A DNA stretch of 13,178 nt from an uncultured Collinsella sp. GTDB lineage: Bacteria > Actinomycetota > Coriobacteriia > Coriobacteriales > Coriobacteriaceae. Shown here in pieces: positions 1 through 6,222 of the stretch. The stretch is taken from positions 1-13,178 of the forward strand of contig UROZ01000049.1 of assembly GCA_900549655.1 (NCBI GenBank), written 5' to 3'. Position 1 is the first letter of the stretch. Each line of letters begins with the position of its first letter. The notes under the pieces are model-generated. The model saw only the letters and a program-made list of their open reading frames with translations, was not told the DNA's origin and did no database searches. The translations under genes and the position numbers were made by a program.

Positions 1-146
1 AGCCGGTGTCCCCACTCTCCCGGGGCCTGTGGTTACTTGGTTGTTGCATGCGGCTCGCTTTTCGGAACAGGGCTGATAATTCTAGATGCAAGGCGCTCTT
101 GGTCGTTATGGGCCTGGGGCGTCTGTCTTATATAGGTAGATTCCTT

Positions 147-172
147 GCGGGTTCGAATCCCTCCGCTTGCTC
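147..172 (+). other. isolated tRNA T-arm-like sequence (possible tRNA remnant)
   Basis: The sequence around GGGTTCGAATCCCTCCG (149-165) has the T-loop TTCGAAT with flanking G/C runs, like the T-arm of a tRNA, followed by CGCTTGC and TCA where an acceptor strand would be. The same 17 bases occur in the opposite orientation inside the tRNA-Gln T-arm (230-246). I could not build a full cloverleaf. GCAAGGC at 88-94 pairs with only five of the seven acceptor bases, no D-arm is recognisable, the T-stem has a C/T mismatch, and there is no CCA. It could be a decayed tRNA or chance similarity. I see no gene or clear signal in the rest of 1-220. Confidence 0.25.
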
Positions 173-220
173 ACAAGAAAAGCCTCCCGATCGGCTATGC
201 GTTCGAGAGACTTGTTTCTT

Positions 221-295
221 TGGCTGGGACGGAGGGATTCGAACCCCCAACAGCCGGCACCAAAAACCGGAGTTCTACCGTTGAACTACGTCCCA
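221..295 (-). tRNA. tRNA-Gln (anticodon TTG)
   Basis: On the minus strand a complete 75-nt cloverleaf can be drawn. The acceptor pair is TGGGACG/CGTCCCA, the D-arm contains AGTTCAACGGTAGAAC, and the anticodon stem CCGGT/GCCGG encloses the loop TTTTGGT with anticodon TTG at 263-261. The T-arm is GGGGG-TTCGAAT-CCCTC. It ends in discriminator G and an encoded CCA (223-221). Anticodon TTG reads CAA and, by wobble, CAG, so it carries glutamine. It is a stand-alone gene here, about 40 bp past the end of the minus-strand gene at 334-1239, so both could lie on one transcript. Confidence 0.95.
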
Positions 296-333
296 ATGTG
301 TGGCGTTGCCCAAAAGCAACTCGTTTAGTTTAC

Positions 334-1239
334 CTAATCTGCGAGGGCATCGCAAACGCCGTCGAGCAGGCGTACGGCGAGTGTCTGCGCGTCGCTGGCC
401 GTGAAAGTGCCGTTGTAGCGCGTCATGCCCGTGAGCTCAATGCGAATGCGAGCCGGCTTCTGCTGCGCGGCGACATTGGCAGTGCGGATGCGCTGGGCCA
501 GGTTGTGGCACTCGGCGAGGGCGATCGTGGCGCGCGGCGCTGCATCTGCGGGCAGCTCATCGCTTGCGATCTCGAGCACCAGGTCAACGTCGGTTGGGAC
601 CTCGGAGTCGCAGAGCATCATGCCGCTGTTGTCGGTCGTTGCCGTGGCGATATTCCACATGCGCGACGCAACACTGCGCGCGATGGGGTCCTCGCCGATA
701 ACGGCAATCTGGAAGCGCTCGAGCACGTTGGCGGCGCGAGCAAAACCGATACGGGACTCGGCTTCGGTGACCGAGGGCTTGCCCTCCCACACATGGTGCA
801 GGCGGTTGATGTAGGCGTAGGTGTCCTGGAAGGCCATGCCGTCGGCAAACAGGCCGACATTTTCCTGGAACTGCTGCAGGGCGGCCTCGGTATGCGGACC
901 AAAGTAGCCGTCGTCTTCGCCACAGGCAAAGCCCAAAACGTTGAGAGCGCGCTGCAGGGCCTGCACATCGGCGCCATGGAAATTGGGCATGCGCAGATAG
1001 AGAGTGCGGTCGCCCAGCTTATACGAAGCGTCTACAAGGGCGCTCCAGCAGGGGATATCGACGGCATGACCGGCAGCAAGGCCGCTGTCGAGCCTGAAGG
1101 TGCTGACGGCCTGCTCAGTGGTGGCTCCAAAGTACTTGTCGGTGACTTCGGCGGCATCAATCGTGTAGCCGAGCTGTAGGAGACGAGACTGCACGTCTTC
1201 GACGGCTGCTCCTTGCATGCCCGTTGTAATAGGTTCCAT
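334..1239 (-). CDS. CwlM-like peptidoglycan-binding protein without visible amidase catalytic residues
   Basis: A 301-residue protein with two peptidoglycan-binding (PG_binding_1) repeats, about residues 5-70 (GMQGAAVEDVQSRLLQLGY) and 85-145 (GADVQALQRALNVLGF, then DGYFGPHTEAALQQFQ). The linker ASYKLGDRTLY and the spacing of the repeats closely resemble mycobacterial CwlM as I remember it. CwlM is an amidase-fold protein that regulates peptidoglycan precursor synthesis rather than cleaving wall. In CwlM an amidase_3 fold follows. Here the last ~140 residues (IAVIGEDPIARSV onward) have no recognisable zinc-binding His/Glu set, so cleavage activity looks unlikely. There is no signal peptide or membrane segment, so a cytoplasmic role fits. 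The start at 1239 is supported by AAAGGGG 7 bases upstream. The regulatory role is inferred from architecture only; the domain calls are firm. Confidence 0.8.
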   Translation of the reverse strand: MEPITTGMQGAAVEDVQSRLLQLGYTIDAAEVTDKYFGATTEQAVSTFRLDSGLAAGHAVDIPCWSALVDASYKLGDRTLYLRMPNFHGADVQALQRALNVLGFACGEDDGYFGPHTEAALQQFQENVGLFADGMAFQDTYAYINRLHHVWEGKPSVTEAESRIGFARAANVLERFQIAVIGEDPIARSVASRMWNIATATTDNSGMMLCDSEVPTDVDLVLEIASDELPADAAPRATIALAECHNLAQRIRTANVAAQQKPARIRIELTGMTRYNGTFTASDAQTLAVRLLDGVCDALAD

Positions 1240-1377
1240 GAACGAACCCCTTTCGGCGTACCATTCGTACTATTTGAGCGTCTGTCGGATAGACAACGCA
1301 AAGGGATGCATAAACATGCACTCAACAGTGTAGCAAGTTGTGCCTAAATACGCTGCTGACAGGTTTTATAACCCCCG

Positions 1378-2442
1378 TTAGTTAAGGCGCTCCACAAAGA
1401 AATCTGCCATGGAGAGGAACAGCTCGCGTGCGTGCGGATCAAGCTCAACGTTCTCGATGGCCGCTTTGGCCTTAGCGGTCAGGTCGAGCGCGTAAGTGTG
1501 GGCGTAATCGATGGAGCCGGTCTCCTGGAAGATCTCCACGGCGCGTGCGAGCTGCGCGGGATCATCGGTGCCCGAGGAAAGAATCGCCTCGATCTCGTCG
1601 TGGTGGCGCTCATCAGAGAGGGCGTGTACGGCGACAAGCGTGCGCTTGCCCTCGGTGATGTCGGTGCGGAAGTCCTTGTTGGCGGCTTCCTTAGTGCCGA
1701 CAAGGTTGAGCAGGTCGTCCTGAATCTGAAAGGCGAGGCCTGTGTGTAGGCCAAAGGCGCGCAGCGCTTCGATTTGCTCATCGCTGCCGCCGCCGATAAT
1801 GGCTCCGGCGGCAAGCGGCGTGGCTCCGCTGTAAAACGCGGTCTTGTGCGTCGCCATGTCCAGGTAGTCATCAACCAAGATATCAAAGCGCCCGTCACGG
1901 ACCCAACCCAGGTCGAGCGCTTGACCCTCGATGGTGCGGACGATCATCTCGGTAAGCTCGTGGAGCACGCGCAGCTTCACGTCGGACTCCAGCGTGGGGT
2001 CGTCGAGAACCGTCTTGGTGACCATGGTGAGCGCCAGGTCGCCGCAATTGATGGCAAGGCCCGTGCCCTCGGTAAGGTGCATGCAGGGCTTACCTCGACG
2101 AAGCTGTCCGTTGTCGGCGATGTCGTCATGGATAAGCGCTCCCGACTGAAAGTGCTCGATAGCTGCCGCCGCGCTGCGGGCGCTCTCAAAGCTGCCGCCC
2201 ACTGCGGTTGCGGCGAGCATGCAGATAAGCGGGCGGTGGCGCTTGCCGGCGTTGGCCGTAAAAGCCGAGAGCGGCGCATACAGGTAGCGCTCGATATCGG
2301 CAGAGGTCGCCTGTCCGTCAAAGAACGTGGCCAGATAGTCGTTAATCTGGTCAAAGTGCTGGGCTAAAAAGCTGGTAAACGGACTGGACACGGGTTCTCG
2401 CATTCTTTCTGAGGTTGCGTTGATGCAATATGCAGACAACAT
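1378..2442 (-). CDS. polyprenyl synthetase (trans-isoprenyl diphosphate synthase)
   Basis: Builds linear all-trans prenyl diphosphates from isopentenyl diphosphate and an allylic primer; in such bacteria the product usually feeds the menaquinone side chain. Family motifs are clear: GKR at 66-68, first aspartate-rich motif DDIAD at 106-110 followed by RR at 115-116, KT at 200-201, and the second motif QDDLLN at 241-246. The last position of that second motif is Asn rather than the commonest Asp. GKRT at 265-268 completes the active site. The length (354 aa) is normal. The upstream ATG at 2442 has no clear ribosome site. An in-frame ATG at 2403 (341 aa, MREPVSS...) follows AGAAAG very closely, so the true start is uncertain. 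Product chain length cannot be read from the sequence. It lies 74 bp after the PTS gene on the same strand and may be co-transcribed with it. Confidence 0.93.
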   Translation of the reverse strand: MLSAYCINATSERMREPVSSPFTSFLAQHFDQINDYLATFFDGQATSADIERYLYAPLSAFTANAGKRHRPLICMLAATAVGGSFESARSAAAAIEHFQSGALIHDDIADNGQLRRGKPCMHLTEGTGLAINCGDLALTMVTKTVLDDPTLESDVKLRVLHELTEMIVRTIEGQALDLGWVRDGRFDILVDDYLDMATHKTAFYSGATPLAAGAIIGGGSDEQIEALRAFGLHTGLAFQIQDDLLNLVGTKEAANKDFRTDITEGKRTLVAVHALSDERHHDEIEAILSSGTDDPAQLARAVEIFQETGSIDYAHTYALDLTAKAKAAIENVELDPHARELFLSMADFFVERLN

Positions 2443-2516
2443 ATTGCCACATTAGGGCGTTTGGCGCGGCAGTTTTGGCGATTTGGGACAACGGGCGTGC
2501 GTTTGATGGAGCGCGC

Positions 2517-4967
2517 CTAAATCAGCCTAAAATGCTCGAGCGCCGCAACGACACCGTCGTGATCGACGGTGTCGGTCACGTAATCGGCCTTATCCTTGAG
2601 ATAGTCCGGTGCATTGCCCATGGCGATACCGACATCGACGGCGTTCATCAGCGAGACGTCATTGCTGGCGTCGCCGATGCCGTATACGGTTCCGTGGTGG
2701 GGATCGAGGGCGTCGAGTACAGACTGGATGCCCCCGCGCTTCGTGCATTCGCGGGGCGAGATTTCGGTTACCTCGAGTTCGAGCTCGTTAAAGCACAGCA
2801 GCGGCTCAAGTGCCTTATCTTGAGCGATGTGGTTGGCGAGCGATGTAGACATCAAGATCTTGTAGACACTGTAATGTTGCAGCTGCGTGACTGCATCGCC
2901 CAGGGTGCGCGCGTATCCGGGAGCATCGGTGGCATCGGCACTCATGCGCACGACGCCGTTGAGGCCCTCAAAGCGGATGACCTCGCCCGATTGCTCAAGG
3001 TAGGGGGCAAGACGCTGCAGCATACTGGGCGTCATCGACAGATCGCGAATTGTGTGTCCGTCGATCTCGGCGTAACCGCCCGCAAGACAGACGATGCCGG
3101 TCCAGGGTAGCTCAAGAAGTTTGGGGTGGATGCAGCTGAGGGTGCGCCCTGTGCAGATGAAGGCCATGTTGCCGTTGGCGACAAACTCGCGGATTGCCTG
3201 CGAAACCGCCTCGTTGGGATAGGGGGACAGGTCACGCTCGCTCTCGGGAAGCTCTTGTGCCGCTCGAGGGTCTTGCCAGGCGAGCGTTCCGTCGATATCG
3301 AAGAAGCAGATATCGCCGCGCTTATGGGCTGCGCTGGCGGCAGGGGAGGCCGAGGTGGTGGGCACAAATTCCGGCTCGAGGCCCATGATCTGGTCAAAAT
3401 GCTCTTTAACGCGGGGAACGGAGATGCCGATGATCACCTGGGCGGTCTTGCCCGTAATGATGAGGCCCTTGGCGCCCACCGCGACAAACGACGCGTTATC
3501 TGCAACGATGGAAGGGTCTGCGACCTCGACGCGCAGGCGCGTGGCGCAGTTGGTTGCGCCCACGATATTGCCAACGCCACCTAAAAGCTGAATTACCCGC
3601 TCAGCGAGGACGTGATCTTGATCGGATCGACTATTGACCTCGTCATTGGGAGATTGCTCTTTGGCAAAGTCGCTTCCCGTTAAACAATCGATTGCCGCGC
3701 GATTGGCGACATGATTCTCGCGGCCCGGCGTCTTAAGGTCATAGACCAAGATGAGTGCTCGAAAACTAACAAAAAAGATGAGGCTAAAGGCAAGGCCGAT
3801 ACCGAGCGCCAAAAGATAGGCACCGGCATGCGTGCGCATGAGCGGAATAAAGTTGAAGGCTGCCATCTCCATGAGGCCGCCCGAGAAGATGCCGACGATG
3901 CCAAAGAGATTCATGGCTGTGGCAAGGCAAGACGATAAGACGGCGTAGAGCAAAAAGAGCCCGGGGTGGGTGAACATAAAGAGAAACTCGAGTGGCTCGG
4001 TAACGCCGCAAACCACCGAGGCGATGATGGCGGGAGCAAGGATGACCCTGAGGCCGGCGCGGCGCTCGGATTTTGCGGTGGAGTAGAACGCAGCTGCGAT
4101 GGCAGGAAGGCCAAAGACTTTGACCCAGCCGGTGGCGGTAAAACCGGCCCACGGCGCAAGCTCATTAAGGGGGCGCGTGCTATGGGAGAGGATGGGGAGC
4201 AAACTGCTCCACGTGGCGTAGATGCCGTCGTTAATGACCAGGTTGTCGTAGTAGATCGGCATGTAGAGCAGGTGGTGCAGGCCAAAGGGCTCGAGTGCTC
4301 GTTCTAAAAAGACAAAGATGCCCACGCCAAAGGGGCCGACGCCTGCAAGCGCGTGACGCAGCGTATCGGTTACATCGTATACGTAGGGCACGATGGCGGC
4401 CGAGATAGCGGCAAGGGCAAACACGGCAAAAAAGCTGATGAGGTAGACCAGCGAGGAGTCCGAGAAGGTGCCGAGCCAATCGGGAACCTTGGCATCGTAG
4501 AAGCGGTCATGGATGGTGACGACGGTTGCCGATACCGCCAGCGGGCCGATAATGCCGGTGTCGAGCGTCTTGATGCCGTCGATGACGGTGATACCGCTGG
4601 CGGTGGTCAAAGATGACGGGTACTCAAGTCCAAGGTTGTCTCCGCTCAGCTTAATGATCTCGCTCAAAAAGAAGCAGTAGGCAAAATAGGCGACGAGAGC
4701 CTCGAGGCAGCAACGAGCCGGTTGTTTTTGGGCAAGACCGATGGGCAGCGCTACGGCAAAAAGGAGCGGGAGGCGTTTAAAGACCGTCCACGAGCCGCGC
4801 TGGATGATGGTCCAAAAAACGTACCAAGGGGTTCCGTATACGGCGAGATCGCCGACGATGTCCGCAGTCGTTGCGAGAGCGGAGACGCCGACCATGAGGC
4901 CCGATATAGAAAACAGCATGGCGGGCGCGAACATTGCCCCGCCAAAGCGTTGGATTTTTTGCAGCAT
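2517..4967 (-). CDS. PTS alpha-glucoside-type EIICB fused to a Cof-like HAD phosphatase
   Basis: 816 residues in three parts. Residues 1-~415 form a membrane EIIC domain of the glucose/maltose family. The start MLQKIQRFGGAMFAPAMLF and the motifs DTGI (136-139), FGLHHLLY (228-235), GVTEPLEF (321-328) and LKTPGRE (411-417) resemble GlvC/MalP/AglA alpha-glucoside permeases. Residues ~450-530 form EIIB, with the phosphorylated cysteine in NCATRLR (Cys474). After an Ala/Ser/Pro-rich linker (~533-548), residues 551-816 are a complete HAD domain: DIDGT (nucleophile Asp557, acid/base Asp559), Thr606 in CTGRT, Lys743, and GDASND (765-770), as in Cof-type sugar phosphatases. No EIIA is present, so phosphate must come from an EIIA encoded elsewhere. 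GGAAGG lies 8 bases before the ATG. It is divergent from the TreR-like regulator and preceded by an operator. The sugar is unproven; maltose, trehalose or another alpha-glucoside fits best. The HAD fusion is unusual: it may dephosphorylate the imported sugar phosphate. Confidence 0.92.
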   Translation of the reverse strand: MLQKIQRFGGAMFAPAMLFSISGLMVGVSALATTADIVGDLAVYGTPWYVFWTIIQRGSWTVFKRLPLLFAVALPIGLAQKQPARCCLEALVAYFAYCFFLSEIIKLSGDNLGLEYPSSLTTASGITVIDGIKTLDTGIIGPLAVSATVVTIHDRFYDAKVPDWLGTFSDSSLVYLISFFAVFALAAISAAIVPYVYDVTDTLRHALAGVGPFGVGIFVFLERALEPFGLHHLLYMPIYYDNLVINDGIYATWSSLLPILSHSTRPLNELAPWAGFTATGWVKVFGLPAIAAAFYSTAKSERRAGLRVILAPAIIASVVCGVTEPLEFLFMFTHPGLFLLYAVLSSCLATAMNLFGIVGIFSGGLMEMAAFNFIPLMRTHAGAYLLALGIGLAFSLIFFVSFRALILVYDLKTPGRENHVANRAAIDCLTGSDFAKEQSPNDEVNSRSDQDHVLAERVIQLLGGVGNIVGATNCATRLRVEVADPSIVADNASFVAVGAKGLIITGKTAQVIIGISVPRVKEHFDQIMGLEPEFVPTTSASPAASAAHKRGDICFFDIDGTLAWQDPRAAQELPESERDLSPYPNEAVSQAIREFVANGNMAFICTGRTLSCIHPKLLELPWTGIVCLAGGYAEIDGHTIRDLSMTPSMLQRLAPYLEQSGEVIRFEGLNGVVRMSADATDAPGYARTLGDAVTQLQHYSVYKILMSTSLANHIAQDKALEPLLCFNELELEVTEISPRECTKRGGIQSVLDALDPHHGTVYGIGDASNDVSLMNAVDVGIAMGNAPDYLKDKADYVTDTVDHDGVVAALEHFRLI

Positions 4968-5008
4968 GTTCTGCCTTCCGAATATCGAGGCGCGTTGCGC
5001 GTGGGGAA

Positions 5009-5033
5009 ACGTTTAAACAATGGATTCATTGTA
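5009..5033 (-). promoter_or_regulatory. promoter -10 and TreR-type operator of the PTS-HAD gene
   Basis: On the minus strand TACAAT (5033-5028) matches five of six bases of the -10 consensus; no good -35 box is seen. The palindrome-like TTGTTTAAACGT (5020-5009), which contains GTTTAAAC, begins about seven bases downstream and would sit at the start of transcription, where a bound repressor would block it. The core fits GTnTAnAC, the half-site pattern described for HutC/TreR-type GntR proteins. The site is inferred, from resemblance to three other copies in this window. Confidence 0.5.
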
Positions 5034-5130
5034 GAGGACCAGACGATTGTCGTACCGGCAGTTTTGAGCGAAACCGATTTGGGCATGACAGAAACCGTCA
5101 ACGGTTAAATCCTGTCGCTTTACCGATATT

Positions 5131-5142
5131 CGGTTTAAACAA
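5131..5142 (+). promoter_or_regulatory. TreR-type operator upstream of the regulator gene
   Basis: CGGTTTAAACAA contains the same perfect GTTTAAAC core as the site in front of the PTS gene and differs from the consensus TTGTTTAAACAA only in the first two bases. It lies 55 bp upstream of the regulator ATG and about 13 bp before a weak -10-like TATCGT (5156-5161), so it would cover the -35 region. This suggests autorepression. Confidence 0.5.
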
Positions 5143-5196
5143 CTTTAAGAAATGCTATCGTGCCTAGCCGGAAATAAATAATGTAGAGGTGAAACA

Positions 5197-5916
5197 ATGC
5201 CAAAAGCGATATACGAAGGAATCTACCGAGAAATACGCTCGCGCATCATTAATGGGACCTATGCGTTTCAGGAGATGCTGCCAACCGAAGCCGAGCTGAC
5301 CGCGGAGTTCGGATGCACTCGCAATACCGTCCGTCGCGCCTTGAGTATGCTGGCCGACGGGATGTTTGTGCAGCCCATACACGGCAAGGGCGTGCGCGTT
5401 ATTTGGCTTAAGGGCGAAACCGACATGTTGGGCGCACTCGAAGAGGTTGAGTCGTTTGGCGAGTTTGCAAAGCGCAACAATGCCGTTGCATCGACGGACG
5501 TTAAGTCTTTTGAACATCTGGTCTGCACCGAGCAACTCTCTCGTCACCTGGGCTTTAAGGTGGGCGAGGAGTTGATTCGCGTGGTGCGCGTCCGTAGCCT
5601 TAACGGTAGCGCTCGCCAGGTGGACCACGGCTATTTTCTGGAGTCGATCGCCAAAGGCCTGACGCCCGAGATCGCTGCAAAGTCAATTTACGACTATCTG
5701 GAGCACAAACGCGGCGTCAAAGTGATGGCGAGTCGCCGTACGGTGAGCGTCGAGCTTGCCAACGATGAGGACTGCAGCTACTTGGACCTTGGCAAATACA
5801 ACTGTGTCGCCGTCATGGAGAGCCAGTCATACACCTCGGATGGCATTTTGTTCGAGGTTACGCACGCCCGTACGCATCCTGAGATCTTCCACTACCGCGT
5901 CAACTCCAAGCGATAG
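5197..5916 (+). CDS. TreR-like GntR-family regulator with UTRA ligand domain
   Basis: A 239-residue one-component regulator. Residues ~3-70 form the GntR winged helix-turn-helix (IYREIRSRIINGTY, LPTEAELTAEFGCTRNTVRRAL, then HGKGVRV). Residues ~75-235 are a UTRA effector domain of the HutC subfamily. Segments such as SIYDYLEHKRGVKV and the following DED..YLDL pattern resemble Bacillus TreR as I remember it, a trehalose-operon repressor that responds to trehalose 6-phosphate. Length is typical. The start is supported by AGAGGTG about 6 bases upstream. It is divergent from the PTS-HAD gene and stands just before the ABC genes; GTnTAnAC-type sites flank it on both sides. I infer that it represses both transport systems and itself and is released by a phosphorylated sugar. 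The exact ligand is not readable, so I do not assign the symbol treR. Confidence 0.92.
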   Translation: MPKAIYEGIYREIRSRIINGTYAFQEMLPTEAELTAEFGCTRNTVRRALSMLADGMFVQPIHGKGVRVIWLKGETDMLGALEEVESFGEFAKRNNAVASTDVKSFEHLVCTEQLSRHLGFKVGEELIRVVRVRSLNGSARQVDHGYFLESIAKGLTPEIAAKSIYDYLEHKRGVKVMASRRTVSVELANDEDCSYLDLGKYNCVAVMESQSYTSDGILFEVTHARTHPEIFHYRVNSKR

Positions 5917-5954
5917 CCGGCTAGCTCGCAGCCTGACGAGACTCATGCCCTCAA

Positions 5955-6009
5955 AGAGAAAACGCCCGGTCAAACCGACGACGCATCGGCTTGACCGGGC
6001 GTTTTCTCT
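5955..6009 (+). terminator. strong intrinsic terminator after the regulator gene
   Basis: A perfect 19-bp inverted repeat (5955-5973 with 5991-6009; left arm AGAGAAAACGCCCGGTCAA) encloses a 17-nt loop with a small inner CCGA/TCGG stem. The right arm carries GTTTTCTCT, giving the T-rich tail, and the left arm's AAAA would serve the opposite strand. It should separate the regulator transcript from the ABC operon. The rest of the 5917-6222 gap holds the two operators described separately and a short GC hairpin (6181-6199) just before the ribosome site of the binding-protein gene. Confidence 0.85.
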
Positions 6010-6027
6010 GCATTCGATAACAAATAA

Positions 6028-6039
6028 TTGTTTATACAA
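6028..6039 (+). promoter_or_regulatory. distal TreR-type operator of the ABC operon
   Basis: TTGTTTATACAA matches the consensus TTGTTTAAACAA at 11 of 12 positions and fits the GTnTAnAC core exactly. It lies 75 bp upstream of a second site, about seven helical turns away, a distance that would allow looping or cooperative binding. Function is inferred. Confidence 0.5.
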
Positions 6040-6102
6040 AACTTGTCAAGTATCAAGTTGAAATTACCGTTCACCGAAGTTTTTCTACCGCTCTAGTAAT
6101 AC

Positions 6103-6134
6103 TTGTTCAAACAACTAGCCAAATAGCGTATTGT
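6103..6134 (+). promoter_or_regulatory. proximal TreR-type operator and candidate promoter of the ABC operon
   Basis: TTGTTCAAACAA (6103-6114) matches TTGTTTAAACAA at 11 of 12 positions; its core GTTCAAAC has one departure from GTnTAnAC. It overlaps a possible -35 box TTCAAA (6106-6111), which is followed 17 bp later by TATTGT (6129-6134), a four-of-six -10 match. A repressor here would occlude RNA polymerase. The promoter boxes are weak and the start point is not proven. Confidence 0.45.
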
Positions 6135-6222
6135 ACAAATCAGCAAAAGGGGCAAAGTCCCCGAGCCAATCTCCGAAGGCGGCGGCAAAGGGTGCCGCCA
6201 CGGTGTGAAAGGGTGGATTGTA

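Noticed and set aside
47..172. tmRNA or selenocysteine tRNA at the left edge
   Set aside because: GCATGCGG (47-54) can pair with CCGCTTGC (163-170) with one mismatch, but the 124-nt span suits neither RNA, the expected arms are missing, and there is no CCA end.
145..1179. Long plus-strand open frame opposite the peptidoglycan-binding gene
   Set aside because: It runs through the tRNA-Gln and has no ribosome site or family motif. The minus frame has clear peptidoglycan-binding repeats and a Shine-Dalgarno site.
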